A DNA stretch of 64,000 bases from Prochlorococcus sp. AG-402-M15. Lineage in GTDB: Bacteria > Cyanobacteriota > Cyanobacteriia > PCC-6307 > Cyanobiaceae. Under the pieces are notes generated by a model. That model searched no databases. It was not told where the DNA came from and saw nothing but the letters and a program-made list of their open reading frames with translations. Below, piece by piece: positions 43,690-54,618 of this stretch. Location: NCBI GenBank assembly GCA_003216615.1, contig QCIP01000006.1:1-64000 (forward strand). The letters are read 5' to 3'. Both the position numbers and the translations under genes were made by a program. Every line of letters begins with the position of its first letter. Position 1 is the first letter of the stretch.

Positions 43690-44586
43690 ATGTCATTAAA
43701 ATTAGACGGTAAAAAATTATCTCTGGAAATTGAGGAAAGATTAAATAACTATATTTCTAGTAATAAAAAAATTGCAAAAAGAGCTCCTGGTTTAGCTGTA
43801 ATAAGAATAGGTGAAGACCCAGCGAGTGGTGTTTACGTTAAGAACAAAGAAAAAGCATGTTCAAGGGTTGGGATAAAGAGCTTTATCTTTCATTTAAAAG
43901 ATAATGTAGAGCAAAAAGAAGTTGAACAATTAATAAACAAACTAAACTTTGACATGGATATTGATGGAATATTGCTACAACTCCCCATCCCAAAGAAGTT
44001 TGATGAGCAAAGACTGATAAGTTATATCAATCCAAGCAAAGATGTAGATGGATTAAATGAGATAAACATCGGCAAATTAGTGAAAAATGAGCCCGCGATG
44101 AGATCATGTACACCAGCAGGAATTATTAATTTATTAAAATCCCAAAATATTTCAATTGAAGGAAAGAAAATTGTTGTTGTTGGAAGAAGTTTACTAGTTG
44201 GGAAACCCCTAGCGCTTATGTTGTTAAATCTTAATGGGACTGTAACAATTACTCATTCAAAAACAATACCTTTAAATAAGGTATGTAAGGAAGCTGACAT
44301 TCTAATTGCCGCCGCAGGAAAACCAAATCTTATAGATTCTAGTTTTGTAAAAGAAGGTGCAGTGATTATTGATGTTGGAATTCATAGATTAAAAAGTTCT
44401 GATAAAAATAAAACCAGATTATGTGGCGATGTATTATTAGAAGATGTCATTCCAAAAGTATTTGCTTACACACCTGTTCCAGGAGGTGTTGGACCAATGA
44501 CAGTAACAATGTTACTGGTAAACACTATTTCTAGCTGGCAAAAACAATTTAGCTTATCATCAACCCTAAATAACCTTTTGCCATAA
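43690..44586 (+). CDS. folD: Methylenetetrahydrofolate dehydrogenase/cyclohydrolase FolD
   Basis: A 298-residue bifunctional folate enzyme that interconverts methylene-, methenyl- and 10-formyl-THF. Seen: '[14 protein letters not shown]' (48-61, with the catalytic Lys), '[10 protein letters not shown]', '[11 protein letters not shown]', and '[18 protein letters not shown]' for NADP. End '[16 protein letters not shown]' is typical. An AAGGAGA lies about 12 bases before the ATG. It heads a plus-strand group with crtE and a DUF212 gene. Confidence 0.95.
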   Translation: MSLKLDGKKLSLEIEERLNNYISSNKKIAKRAPGLAVIRIGEDPASGVYVKNKEKACSRVGIKSFIFHLKDNVEQKEVEQLINKLNFDMDIDGILLQLPIPKKFDEQRLISYINPSKDVDGLNEINIGKLVKNEPAMRSCTPAGIINLLKSQNISIEGKKIVVVGRSLLVGKPLALMLLNLNGTVTITHSKTIPLNKVCKEADILIAAAGKPNLIDSSFVKEGAVIIDVGIHRLKSSDKNKTRLCGDVLLEDVIPKVFAYTPVPGGVGPMTVTMLLVNTISSWQKQFSLSSTLNNLLP

Positions 44587-44622
44587 ATCCTAAGATGAAA
44601 AAATTATTTTTAAAGGTATAAA

Positions 44623-45525
44623 ATGACTGACGTTATAAATAACATTACAGATTTTGATAAATATCTTAAAAACGCAAAAAAAGTTGTAGAAGATGCACTT
44701 GATTTCTCCCTAGGCCCTGAAAATCCCAAAATCCTTAGAGAATCAATGAGATATTCTCTTTTAGCTGGAGGGAAAAGAATACGTCCAATTTTATGTTTAG
44801 CCTCTTGTTCGTTGGCAGGAGGAGAACCTTCTTTAGCTATTCCTACAGCAGTAGCTATAGAAATGATTCATACAATGTCTTTGATTCATGATGATTTGCC
44901 TGCCATGGACAATGATGACTTAAGGAGAGGTAGGCCAACAAACCATAAAGTATACGGAGATGCAATAGCTATTCTCGCAGGCGACGCATTATTAACTAGA
45001 GCCTTTGAAATGGTCTCTTTAAGAAGTCCAGGAGTTGATCCAACTAGATTATTAAATGTAGTTGGTGAACTCTCCTTGGTTGCAGGGGCACCGGGGTTGG
45101 TGGGAGGACAAGTTGTTGATTTAGAATGCGAAGGCAAAGAAGTTGATCTTGAAACTTTAGAGTATATTCATCTTCATAAGACTGGGGCTTTATTAAAAGC
45201 TTGTGTAAGAACAGGTGCTATGATCGCAGGCGCCAACGAAAAACTATTACAAGCTCTTACAACATATGCAGAGGGGATTGGATTAGCCTTCCAGATTATA
45301 GATGATATTCTTGATTTAACTTCAAGCAGTGAAAAGCTTGGTAAAACTGCTGGTAAAGATCTTTTAGCTGACAAAACTACCTACCCTAAATTACTTGGAA
45401 TGGATGAGTCAAAGAAAAGAGCATTTGATTTGGTTGAAAAAGCAAAAAAAGCAATTGAGCCTTGGGGGGCAGATGCAAAGTATTTAATATCATTAGCCGA
45501 CTTTATTACAAATAGAGACAGATAA
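44623..45525 (+). CDS. crtE: Geranylgeranyl diphosphate synthase
   Basis: A 300-residue trans-isoprenyl diphosphate synthase. First Asp-rich motif '[19 protein letters not shown]' (88-106), second '[13 protein letters not shown]', with '[12 protein letters not shown]' (49-60) for IPP binding. In cyanobacteria this enzyme feeds carotenoids, phytol and quinones. Chain length (C15 to C20) follows from residues ahead of the first motif; GGPP is likely but FPP synthase is possible. Starts 36 bases after folD and ends 13 before the DUF212 gene. Confidence 0.9.
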   Translation: MTDVINNITDFDKYLKNAKKVVEDALDFSLGPENPKILRESMRYSLLAGGKRIRPILCLASCSLAGGEPSLAIPTAVAIEMIHTMSLIHDDLPAMDNDDLRRGRPTNHKVYGDAIAILAGDALLTRAFEMVSLRSPGVDPTRLLNVVGELSLVAGAPGLVGGQVVDLECEGKEVDLETLEYIHLHKTGALLKACVRTGAMIAGANEKLLQALTTYAEGIGLAFQIIDDILDLTSSSEKLGKTAGKDLLADKTTYPKLLGMDESKKRAFDLVEKAKKAIEPWGADAKYLISLADFITNRDR

Positions 45526-45538
45526 ATAGTTTTGATTT

Positions 45539-46018
45539 ATGTCTGAGTTTTTTGCTTTTTTTAATAATTCAGTCCTTTTATGGAGTTTATTATCCTGTTT
45601 ACTAGCCCAATTTTTTAAAATTGTATTCAATTTCTTTTTAACTGGAGAGATAAGATTTGGAATTATGTTCGAGACAGGTGGTATGCCTTCAAGTCATTCC
45701 GCATTAATAACTGGTGCTGCATCCGGTATAGGTTATGAATTAGGATTTGATAGCTCGATATTCGCATTAGCGGTTGCTGTATCACTTATAGTTATGTATG
45801 ACGCTAGTGGGGTTAGAAAATCAGCTGGAATTCAAGCCGCAGAAATCAATAAATTATCAAAGAAATTAGACCCTCAATCTGAAGTAATTTTAAAAGAAAC
45901 CCTAGGCCATACAAAAATTGAGGTTATGGTGGGGAGTTTTCTAGGACCATTAATTACTTTGCCTGGAATGTTTTTTTTAGGTTCTCCTCTTAAAATATTT
46001 TATTTGATAATAAATTAA
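45539..46018 (+). CDS. Divergent PAP2 family (DUF212) membrane protein
   Basis: A 159-residue membrane protein of the divergent PAP2/DUF212 family. The acid-phosphatase-like motif 'GGMPSSHSALITG' is present, along with 'YDASGVRKSAGIQAAEIN'. It has four or so helices. PAP2 relatives remove phosphate from lipids or isoprenoid phosphates; here the neighbour crtE suggests an isoprenoid link, by inference only. Its stop overlaps that of cobB by four bases. Confidence 0.85.
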   Translation: MSEFFAFFNNSVLLWSLLSCLLAQFFKIVFNFFLTGEIRFGIMFETGGMPSSHSALITGAASGIGYELGFDSSIFALAVAVSLIVMYDASGVRKSAGIQAAEINKLSKKLDPQSEVILKETLGHTKIEVMVGSFLGPLITLPGMFFLGSPLKIFYLIIN

Positions 46019-47406
46019 GAATCCTTTGAATAACTAATTTGGGTAGCATCTATAAAGTTTTTTGCAACTTCTGGAGAACTTGGCAAGTGTAAATGAATCC
46101 AACTTGCATGTAATTTATCATCAAAAAAGCCTTCATTTTGGTATTCAGTTTCCCAAGATTTAATTTTCCATGGAGGAGAAAGTTTATTTTGATGCTCATT
46201 TTTTTTAAAATCAAATTCAAATAAATTATTTTCAATTTCCCAATAATGAAATTCATGTCCTCTAATTAATTGATTTTGTTTAATGATCGGAGTATCTTTT
46301 AGGCCCTCAATATATCTATAACCTACTGAAAGATTACTTTTTTTTGATCTAAAAGGCAGGATTCCACTCATTTTATGATAATTACCATTTTCATCTCTTA
46401 TGAAGTCTCCTAAAATCATCATCCCTCCGCACTCTGCATATATAAATCCATTTTTGCGAAATTTCCTTAAAGAATTTAAACTTTTTCTAGAATTACTAAT
46501 ATGATCAGCATACTTTTCAGGGAACCCCCCAGGAATAATTAAAGAAGAAGCCTCATTAGGTATTTCTTCATCATCATAAATACTCCATGAAATCAAAGAT
46601 ATTCCTATTTCACTTAAAAACTCCCTTGTTTCAGGGTATTGGAAATGAAAGATTTTATCTTCTGCAATTGCAATAGGTTTACTTTTAGCTATTTTAAAAT
46701 CTTCAAAACTAACAGAATTATATATTTTCTTTTGAGAAGATATCAAAAATTTACTTAGAGAAAATAGGTCAAGGTTTCTTTCGGCAAAACTTGCAAAATA
46801 TTCAACATCAATTCTTTTGCCATTATCCAATGGAGATATCAAACCTAAATTAGCTTTGTTTAATGTAATTTTTGGATCAGATGGTAAAAATCCAAGAATT
46901 TCTATATCCTCATTTTTAAAAACTTCTTTGATTAATTTTTTATGCCTATCTGAATTAACGTTGTTAAATATAATTCCTTCAATCGATAACTCACTATCGA
47001 AATCTCTGAAACCTCGAACAGTCGCCAAAAGAGAAGCTACTTGACCTCTAGCATTAACAATTAGAATTACTGGAGCGTTGAGAAGTTTAGCAACATTTGC
47101 TGTGCTGGAATAAGTTGTTGCCCCTAATCCATCAAATAAGCCCATAGCACCCTCAATTAATGAGAATTCATATTTTAACGAATGTTTAAAAAAACTTTCT
47201 TGAACCCATTCTTCACCACTTAAAAAAATATCTAAATTCCTACAAATAGGTTGGCCAATTGAACTAAGTTGTTGTTGATCAAGGTAATCAGGACCAACCT
47301 TGAAAGTTTGTATCTTTATTCCTTTTGAAAAAGCCCAACAAGATATTAAAAGCGATAAAGTCGTTTTACCGCTATCAGTTGAAGGAGAAGATATTACACA
47401 AGGCAT
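46015..47406 (-). CDS. cobB: Cobyrinate a,c-diamide synthase
   Basis: A 463-residue enzyme of cobalamin synthesis. It amidates side chains a and c of cobyrinate using ATP and glutamine. Seen: P-loop-like 'SSPSTDSGKTTLSLLI' (6-21), the synthetase domain 'EGAMGLFDGLG', and a C-terminal type-1 glutamine amidotransferase domain with the nucleophile in 'YAECGGMMILGDF'. The closing 'GHEFHYWEI' is a family mark. It is last in a set with opcA and zwf, three bases after opcA, an odd pairing for a vitamin enzyme. Confidence 0.92.
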   Translation of the reverse strand: MPCVISSPSTDSGKTTLSLLISCWAFSKGIKIQTFKVGPDYLDQQQLSSIGQPICRNLDIFLSGEEWVQESFFKHSLKYEFSLIEGAMGLFDGLGATTYSSTANVAKLLNAPVILIVNARGQVASLLATVRGFRDFDSELSIEGIIFNNVNSDRHKKLIKEVFKNEDIEILGFLPSDPKITLNKANLGLISPLDNGKRIDVEYFASFAERNLDLFSLSKFLISSQKKIYNSVSFEDFKIAKSKPIAIAEDKIFHFQYPETREFLSEIGISLISWSIYDDEEIPNEASSLIIPGGFPEKYADHISNSRKSLNSLRKFRKNGFIYAECGGMMILGDFIRDENGNYHKMSGILPFRSKKSNLSVGYRYIEGLKDTPIIKQNQLIRGHEFHYWEIENNLFEFDFKKNEHQNKLSPPWKIKSWETEYQNEGFFDDKLHASWIHLHLPSSPEVAKNFIDATQISYSKDS

Positions 47407-47409
47407 TTA

Positions 47410-48711
47410 TTAGTTATTAAAACCATTAAATATCTCAAGAGCTATTTTGATAGCATTTTCAAAAAGAGGACTCGTATTACCTCTGCTACTTCCCAATAAT
47501 TTACTCACATCATATTCTGATGAAGAAAAAGAATTTGGAACAACTTGTTCTATCAATTCCATATTAGCCATTCCACCAGCTTCAAGTCTCATACATTCCA
47601 CTGACTCACATCCAAGTATTACACAAGTATTATTTTTTTGGACATCACTAATTTTTGAGATCAACCTCAATCCAATAACTTGTCCTAAATGAATACTTGG
47701 ATTACCCAAAGGTAAAGGATTAATAGATGCAGAAATATTTTCTCCATTAATTCTTTCAAATTCTATTTTTGTTGATTCTTTATCACCTTCAACTCTTAAA
47801 AAAGACCAACCAAGTTTATCGCTAATCCATGAGATCAAAAACAAAGCTTGAATAATATGATCTCCCGCGATATCAATATCAATATCAGTAATATGATCTA
47901 AAATTGGTCTCCTCGATGGTGGATCAAAAATCATCGCCAATGATTCCCTCCAATTTTTCAATCTAACCCAATTTAAATCATTAATGGCTTTATTAGATTT
48001 CTTTAAATGATCTAAAACTTTTAAACATCTGCTAGGCGATCCAAGAGATGTATCAATTATTAACCTTGGACCATGATTAGTAAAATATTCGAAAATTTCA
48101 TGCGATTCATCCAAGCTTCCATTCCACCACAACCAAGAAGGTAATTCATCAATAGCTAATTCATCAATTATTTTTAAGCCTTTATTGGTTATTGAGGCAG
48201 AGTCACCTCTAATAACAACTAAATCACCACATATAGGTTGCATAGATGGTGTATCACTTAATGGACAGTAAGCAGATACAAAAGTTTTGATACCTGAATT
48301 TTTATTTAAAGTTGGCGCTAAAGTTATTAATCTCCTTGGATTTAATGTACTTATTGATGATTCAAAAAATTGTCCCCTAAAATCTTCAAAGTCTTTATTA
48401 GATAAATTTTCTTTCAACAAATTTAATAATTCTTCTCCATTGAGCGGAGTAGTAAGGGGAAGTCCTTTATCTAGTATAAATTTTTTGGCTACTTCAATTA
48501 TATCCAGACTTAAATTTCCAGTAATTGGTCCTTTTAATAATCCTTTTTGAACTAAACATTGTTCTAGCCAGGCAGGCTGCCAGACCATTAATGTAAAAGT
48601 ATTAGCACCAGTATTATCTTTATCTTCTGAAATCCACAACTTATTAAGGTAATTAGATATTTCCTGATAAGGAAGCTCTAGTGGAGTTTGGAGTGTTAAT
48701 TGAGGTTTCAT
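47410..48711 (-). CDS. opcA: Glucose-6-phosphate dehydrogenase assembly protein OpcA
   Basis: A 433-residue OpcA protein, which activates and assembles G6PDH in cyanobacteria and links it to thioredoxin control. No catalytic motif is expected. Family segments seen include 'VVIRGDSASITNKGLKIIDELAIDELPSWLWW' style middle and 'RIINGENISASINPLPL' near the end. The gene lies one base after zwf. Prochlorococcus uses this pathway for night or stress NADPH. Confidence 0.9.
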   Translation of the reverse strand: MKPQLTLQTPLELPYQEISNYLNKLWISEDKDNTGANTFTLMVWQPAWLEQCLVQKGLLKGPITGNLSLDIIEVAKKFILDKGLPLTTPLNGEELLNLLKENLSNKDFEDFRGQFFESSISTLNPRRLITLAPTLNKNSGIKTFVSAYCPLSDTPSMQPICGDLVVIRGDSASITNKGLKIIDELAIDELPSWLWWNGSLDESHEIFEYFTNHGPRLIIDTSLGSPSRCLKVLDHLKKSNKAINDLNWVRLKNWRESLAMIFDPPSRRPILDHITDIDIDIAGDHIIQALFLISWISDKLGWSFLRVEGDKESTKIEFERINGENISASINPLPLGNPSIHLGQVIGLRLISKISDVQKNNTCVILGCESVECMRLEAGGMANMELIEQVVPNSFSSSEYDVSKLLGSSRGNTSPLFENAIKIALEIFNGFNN

Positions 48712-48712
48712 T

Positions 48713-50236
48713 TTAAGGTCTGCGCCAGAAAATATTATCTTTTGAAAGTAATTGATCAGACTCAGGAGGTCCCCACGTCATAGATTCATAATTATAAACA
48801 GGTAACTTCCAAGGAGAATTATCCATCAATTCTATTAATGGAGTATAAAGCTTCCACGCAGCCTCTACTTCATCACTTCTTGTAAATAAGGTGGGATCAG
48901 AAAGCATTGCATCAGCCAATAATCTTACATAGCCTTCATCTGAGGGTTCTCCAAATGATTCATCATAAGAAAATTTCATTTCAACAGGTCTGGATTTCAT
49001 TCCAGAACCAGGTGATTTTACCTCGAATTTAAAAGTAGCGCCTTCATTTGGCTGAATTCTAAGAATAAGTTGATTTGGTGCAGGATTTATTATTGTTGAT
49101 TCAAATAAATGAACAGGAACATCTTTAAAAGTCAAGACTATTTCTCCAAGTCTTTTGGGTAGTCTTTTTCCTGTTCTCAAATAAAAAGGGACCCCTTGCC
49201 AACGCCAGTTATCAACGAAAACTTTTGCTGCAATATAAGTTTCTGTAGTGCTATTAATATACACACCATCTTCCTGCCTATATCCTTTGAGTCGATTTGA
49301 GATATTTCCTCCCTCTCCATATTGCCCTCTAATACAACAATTCCACGGTTGATTTTCATCAGCAAGTTTTGAAGCCTGAAGAACCTTAGCTTTTTCATTT
49401 CTTATTGCTTCTGGTTCAAATTTCCCAGGAGGTTCCATAGCAGTTACAGCGAGCATTTGAGTCATATGATTTTGAAGCATATCTCTTAAAGCACCAGAGC
49501 TTTCGTAATAACCTGCTCTATCTTCCACACCCACTGTTTCAGATGAAGTGATTTGAACACTTGATATATAATTTCTGTTCCAGATTGGTTCAAAAATAGT
49601 GTTAGCGAACCTCAAAACAAGAATATTTTGAACTGTCTCTTTACCTAAATAATGATCAATCCTATAAATCTGACTTTCTTCAGCACAACTTTGAACAATC
49701 TTGTTCAATTTTTTTGCACTTAAATAATCTCTTCCAAAAGGTTTTTCAATCACTAAACGACTTTTCTTAGGGTCATCTAAAAGGCCAGCTTTTTTTAGAG
49801 CTTTACATCCACTTGCATAGAAATTCGGTGAAACTGACAAATAAAATGTTTTATTTCCATGAGTAGCTTGTGATTTATCAATTTCATTTAATCTTTTAGA
49901 AAGCCTTACTACATGATCACTTTGTTGTAGGTCAACCGGCTCATAGAAAAGATAATTAGAAAATTGTTCCCATTCTTTTTCTTTACCATATATTTGATTG
50001 GATAGCTTTACTTTCATCTTTTCTCTAAACTCTTTATCAGTCCAAGGTCTTCTCGCACAACCAACTATTCCAAATTCACTTGGAATTCTTCTTTGCAAAA
50101 AGAGTTCAAATAAAGCTGGTATTAATTTTCTATGAGTAAGGTCTCCACTAGCACCAAAGATTACTAAGCATTGTGGAGATATGACTCTTTCCTGCCGTAA
50201 ACCTAATCTAAGAGGATTACTTAAAGTTGAAGGCAT
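48713..50236 (-). CDS. zwf: Glucose-6-phosphate 1-dehydrogenase
   Basis: A 507-residue G6PDH, first enzyme of the oxidative pentose phosphate pathway. Seen: NADP fold 'VIFGASGDLTHRKLIPALF' (25-43), substrate-site 'RIDHYLGKETVQNIL' and 'EKPFGRD'. C-terminal region 'TRSDEVEAAWKLYTPL' is typical. Normal length. Head of the zwf-opcA-cobB row, with a 110-base gap between it and petH, which lies in the same direction upstream. Confidence 0.96.
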   Translation of the reverse strand: MPSTLSNPLRLGLRQERVISPQCLVIFGASGDLTHRKLIPALFELFLQRRIPSEFGIVGCARRPWTDKEFREKMKVKLSNQIYGKEKEWEQFSNYLFYEPVDLQQSDHVVRLSKRLNEIDKSQATHGNKTFYLSVSPNFYASGCKALKKAGLLDDPKKSRLVIEKPFGRDYLSAKKLNKIVQSCAEESQIYRIDHYLGKETVQNILVLRFANTIFEPIWNRNYISSVQITSSETVGVEDRAGYYESSGALRDMLQNHMTQMLAVTAMEPPGKFEPEAIRNEKAKVLQASKLADENQPWNCCIRGQYGEGGNISNRLKGYRQEDGVYINSTTETYIAAKVFVDNWRWQGVPFYLRTGKRLPKRLGEIVLTFKDVPVHLFESTIINPAPNQLILRIQPNEGATFKFEVKSPGSGMKSRPVEMKFSYDESFGEPSDEGYVRLLADAMLSDPTLFTRSDEVEAAWKLYTPLIELMDNSPWKLPVYNYESMTWGPPESDQLLSKDNIFWRRP

Positions 50237-50346
50237 ATTTTTAATATTCTTTTTTTAAAATCCTCTTTTTTTAAAAGATTAGCTACATATTGTGTCTAAA
50301 CCAAAAAGTATCCCAAAGGTGAAACACAAATTTAAATCGCAGAAAT

Positions 50347-51498
<1,152 letters not shown>

Positions 51499-51655
51499 TT
51501 ATCAATTTGTAGTTTAATTTGTAGTGATTTTATAAAAATGGTTACGTTTTGAGATCGGAATAAATAAATAAATTTATTTTTATTTCTCAGCATTTGTTGT
51601 TTTTATCAGTATAGTTACACAGAAATAATTTTTTATCTAATTAAAAAATTCATTT

Positions 51656-52192
51656 ATGGATAATCCTAAAGGATCGGCAGATCATTCTAAAAACAATGCT
51701 TACAGGACAATTGAGCAAACTATGGAAAAGCTTTCTGGCGGGACGAGAAGACTTGCAGCTCAACTTACAACTTCTGCAAGTTTCGACTCCTTATGGAATG
51801 TTTTAACAGATTATGATCGACTAAATCTTTACATACCAAATCTACTGTCAAGCAAAAGGATATATCAAAAGAACAATAATGTGCACCTTAAACAAGTTGG
51901 AGCTCAGGACTTTCTTGGAATGAAATTTTCAGCTGAAGTAACTATTGATTTATTTGAAGATAAAGAGCTTGGCCTTTTAAAATTCAATTTAATTAAAGGG
52001 GATTTCAGAAAATTTGAAGGTAGTTGGAAAATTCAAAAAATTAAAAATACTTCAAAAAATTCATTAATATACGATCTAACTGTTCAAGGTTGTCAGTGGA
52101 TGCCAATAGGAATGATCGAGAAAAGATTAAAAAAAGATCTTTCAGAAAATTTAATTGCCGTAGATAGGCAAGCAAAATCATCAATTAATTAG
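51656..52192 (+). CDS. START-like / polyketide cyclase-type (Coq10-like) protein
   Basis: A 178-residue SRPBCC-fold protein. The hallmark 'VLTDYDRLNLYIPNL' (59-73), matching V-L-T-D-Y-D-x-L-x-x-Y-I-P-N-L, starts the ligand-binding helix-grip domain. 'FLGMKFSAEVTIDLFE' and 'GDFRKFEGSWKI' continue it. The family is shared with chloroplast and Coq10 proteins that bind lipids or quinones; the ligand is not known. No signal peptide. Confidence 0.78.
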   Translation: MDNPKGSADHSKNNAYRTIEQTMEKLSGGTRRLAAQLTTSASFDSLWNVLTDYDRLNLYIPNLLSSKRIYQKNNNVHLKQVGAQDFLGMKFSAEVTIDLFEDKELGLLKFNLIKGDFRKFEGSWKIQKIKNTSKNSLIYDLTVQGCQWMPIGMIEKRLKKDLSENLIAVDRQAKSSIN

Positions 52193-52209
52193 TTTGAAAT
52201 TTTAGATAA

Positions 52210-52282
52210 TAGCCCCAAGGGGATTCGAACCCCTGTCGCCTCCGTGAAAGGGAGGTGTCCTAGGCCTCTAGACGATGGGGCC
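52210..52282 (-). tRNA. trnE: tRNA-Glu (anticodon TTC)
   Basis: Minus strand: acceptor GGCCCCA pairs with TGGGGCT, D-arm around 'TCGTCTAGAGGCCTAGGA', anticodon arm CCTCC-CTTTCAC-GGAGG with TTC, and T-arm 'CAGGGGTTCGAATCCCCT'. The total is 73 bases with discriminator A; CCA is not encoded. Glu-tRNA also feeds chlorophyll precursor synthesis through glutamyl-tRNA reductase. Confidence 0.97.
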
Positions 52283-52325
52283 AGGAAAATCAGCATAACA
52301 GCTTATTTAAAAAGTAAGAGTAAGG

Positions 52326-53444
52326 CTAGCCTTTCGTCAAGTATTGTTGCTCTTTGTTTTGTCCTTGCCATACAGGAACCGTAAAATGGAAGCAGGAGCC
52401 TTCACCAATCTCAGATACGACCCATATTCTTCCTCCATGGACTTGCACTATTCTCCTGCATACAGATAACCCTATCCCAAATCCAGAAGTTCCTTCAGAA
52501 GTCTGTGGGAGCCTTACTCTGTCCAGAAAAATTCTTTTTTGTTCACTCAAAGGAATGCCTGCACCTTTGTCACAAACTGTTATTTCTACCCACTGATTTG
52601 TCTTATGAATCATTGTAATTTTTATAGATCCAGAATCTTTAGAAAATTTAATAGCATTTTCAATTAAGTTTAAAAATACTTGCCTCATTCTTCTTTGATC
52701 TGCAAATACACTTGGGAGATCAGATGGGATATCAGTATCAATTTCAATATTCCGTAATCTCCAAAATTTTTCTAATTCAAGTATTACTTCAGCACTAATA
52801 TTACCTAAGTCAATTTTCTGAGGATTAAATAACGCTTCCCATTTGGTTGTTCCCACTTCTAAAAGATCCTGAGATAAAAGTTCAATCTCTTCAAGACGTC
52901 TTTTTATTACCTCTTGCAATTTTGAAATATCTATTTGTCCAAGTTTTTGACTTTGAACGGCCAAAGTAGCTGCAGTTAAGGGGGTTCTTAATTCATGTGC
53001 GACCATTCTTAATAATCTTTCCTGAGATTCTATTCTTTTTGTTAATGTCTCATTTTCTTGCCTTAAAACGAGAAGTTCGTCTTCCAGAAGAAATTCTTTT
53101 TGAGTTCTTATTGAGTCAATTTTGGATGGTTGCAAATTAATCCCTAGGTTTTTTGTTAAACCTTCCTGTGTCCATCTCGGCAACCATTTCTGCAGCTGAG
53201 AGAAAATATTACTTCCAGCAAATATTTGTTTTGGAGCTGGCGAAACCTTTATAAGAGCAGGAATAGCAACTAATCTATGTAATTCAAGTAATTCAGGCTG
53301 CTCTGTTGGCTCAGAGATCTGGAGAGATATCTCAAATTCACAATCGTCTGATTCTAAATAAGCTATCAGAGACTTGATATCGCTACTAGAAAGTTGATTT
53401 CTAGCTGCTACTAGTATTAATTTTAGCTCTTTTTTATCATTCAA
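52326..53444 (-). CDS. sasA: Clock output histidine kinase SasA
   Basis: A 372-residue histidine kinase of the cyanobacterial clock. Residues 5-95 are a KaiB-like thioredoxin fold ('[20 protein letters not shown]', '[12 protein letters not shown]') that binds KaiC. Then a linker, HisKA with H150 in '[15 protein letters not shown]', and HATPase with N-box '[11 protein letters not shown]', G1 'DKGAGIP' and G2 '[11 protein letters not shown]'. It phosphorylates RpaA, which drives daily gene expression. No N-terminal truncation. It lies 43 bases upstream of tRNA-Glu on the same strand. Confidence 0.94.
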   Translation of the reverse strand: MNDKKELKLILVAARNQLSSSDIKSLIAYLESDDCEFEISLQISEPTEQPELLELHRLVAIPALIKVSPAPKQIFAGSNIFSQLQKWLPRWTQEGLTKNLGINLQPSKIDSIRTQKEFLLEDELLVLRQENETLTKRIESQERLLRMVAHELRTPLTAATLAVQSQKLGQIDISKLQEVIKRRLEEIELLSQDLLEVGTTKWEALFNPQKIDLGNISAEVILELEKFWRLRNIEIDTDIPSDLPSVFADQRRMRQVFLNLIENAIKFSKDSGSIKITMIHKTNQWVEITVCDKGAGIPLSEQKRIFLDRVRLPQTSEGTSGFGIGLSVCRRIVQVHGGRIWVVSEIGEGSCFHFTVPVWQGQNKEQQYLTKG

Positions 53445-53550
53445 ATGATTTGCCCTGAAGTGTTGAAAAGCTGTTAATCCTTATAAACACCTTAAGATAT
53501 TTATTTTTATTCTACAAATAAGCTATGAATTAGATGAGACTTTTTTATGT

Positions 53551-54093
53551 ATGGTTGTTAATAACCAAAAGAAAAATCTAAATTTTGGCGAAAATAATTC
53601 TCCAGAAATTAGTTTGAACAGTAATTTAAAAAGGTGGTTTTCGAGAAATATCGGATTGTGGAAATCTAATAGAACATATTTTCTTGATGAAGCACAAAAA
53701 ACTTACAATTTATGTATGAACATAAATATTCAAGCTCTTAATAATAAGTCCGAATGGGAATCGCACTATAAATTCAACTGGTACCCAGAAAAAAAATATA
53801 ATTTTTTTGAGGAAAATCCCCAATACAAAGAACGAGGAGAAATGTATGCATTCCTAAAGGGGCACCAACTTATGAGAGATAATTTTTATTTAAGTAATGA
53901 TGAAGGGATTTCAAATATTAGGCAAGTTGATGAACACGAAATGATTTTTGAATCTTCTTATAAAGATTGGTATATTCTTGAACATACAAGATTAGTAGAT
54001 TCAGATAATTATAGATTTCGGGTGATATATTCATGGAATAAAAATAAACTGAAGATAGTAGAAAATCATCACGAAATTAAAATTATTAAATAA
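53551..54093 (+). CDS. CpcS/CpeS-like hypothetical protein
   Basis: A 180-residue soluble protein. The start 'LKRWFSRNIGLWKSNRTYFLDE' (26-47) resembles the 'G-x-W-x-S-x-R-T' of lipocalin-like bilin lyases (CpcS/CpeS family). Later segments 'RGEMYAFLKGHQLMRDNFY' and 'RQVDEHEMIFESSYKDWYILEHTRLV' do not match those lyases closely, so this may be a sister family with the same barrel. It is divergent from sasA by 106 bases. Function unknown; the bilin-lyase idea is weak in an organism without phycobilisomes. Confidence 0.55.
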   Translation: MVVNNQKKNLNFGENNSPEISLNSNLKRWFSRNIGLWKSNRTYFLDEAQKTYNLCMNINIQALNNKSEWESHYKFNWYPEKKYNFFEENPQYKERGEMYAFLKGHQLMRDNFYLSNDEGISNIRQVDEHEMIFESSYKDWYILEHTRLVDSDNYRFRVIYSWNKNKLKIVENHHEIKIIK

Positions 54094-54161
54094 ATTTTAT
54101 TGACGATTTAGTTTAAAAAAAAATGTTATTTTTATATAATGAATTAAAAAATAAATCAAAT

Positions 54162-54608
54162 ATGGTTTTTACAAAAATACTTAAAATTTTTGCAATTCCT
54201 CTAATTTTTTCATCTTTTTTATTAGGTTTAAATAATGATTTGAATAAAGTAAATGCAAATGTTAAAAAATCTCCTGCTAATAAAAATGATTTAGATCTAT
54301 ATCATGGCATGGGTGTTTCATTTCTTTGTAATGGTACAAGAAAAGGGCTGGAATTAGATTTCCCAAAAACATTGAGCGTTGCTTCAGCAACTTTCGCATC
54401 AGTAATATCACAAAAACATGGAGGGAAAATAATTGAAAGGAAAAAAGAACAAACAGTTGATATGAACAAATTACAATATATTGCATCTCTGCAACTAGTT
54501 GAATCAGCTCTTCAGGTTTGTCCTGATAATGTTCCTGAAAAGATTAAAAATGAATTTCAAATTGAAAGTGAGAGAATTAAGAAATTACAACAATTGAAAA
54601 ATAAATGA
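54162..54608 (+). CDS. Exported hypothetical protein
   Basis: A 148-residue protein from ATG 54162, with a hydrophobic signal (MVFTKILKIFAIPLIFSSFL) and likely cleavage after 'VNA' near residue 31. The mature chain has the pattern 'HGMGVSFLCNGTRKGLELDF' and two cysteines (C58 and one in 'LQVCPDNVP'), with helical tail. An upstream ATG at 54123 adds 13 residues of no clear sense, and the shorter form gives the better signal peptide. Family not recognised. It follows the CpcS-like gene after 68 bases. Confidence 0.6.
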   Translation: MVFTKILKIFAIPLIFSSFLLGLNNDLNKVNANVKKSPANKNDLDLYHGMGVSFLCNGTRKGLELDFPKTLSVASATFASVISQKHGGKIIERKKEQTVDMNKLQYIASLQLVESALQVCPDNVPEKIKNEFQIESERIKKLQQLKNK

Positions 54609-54618
54609 TAAATTTATA

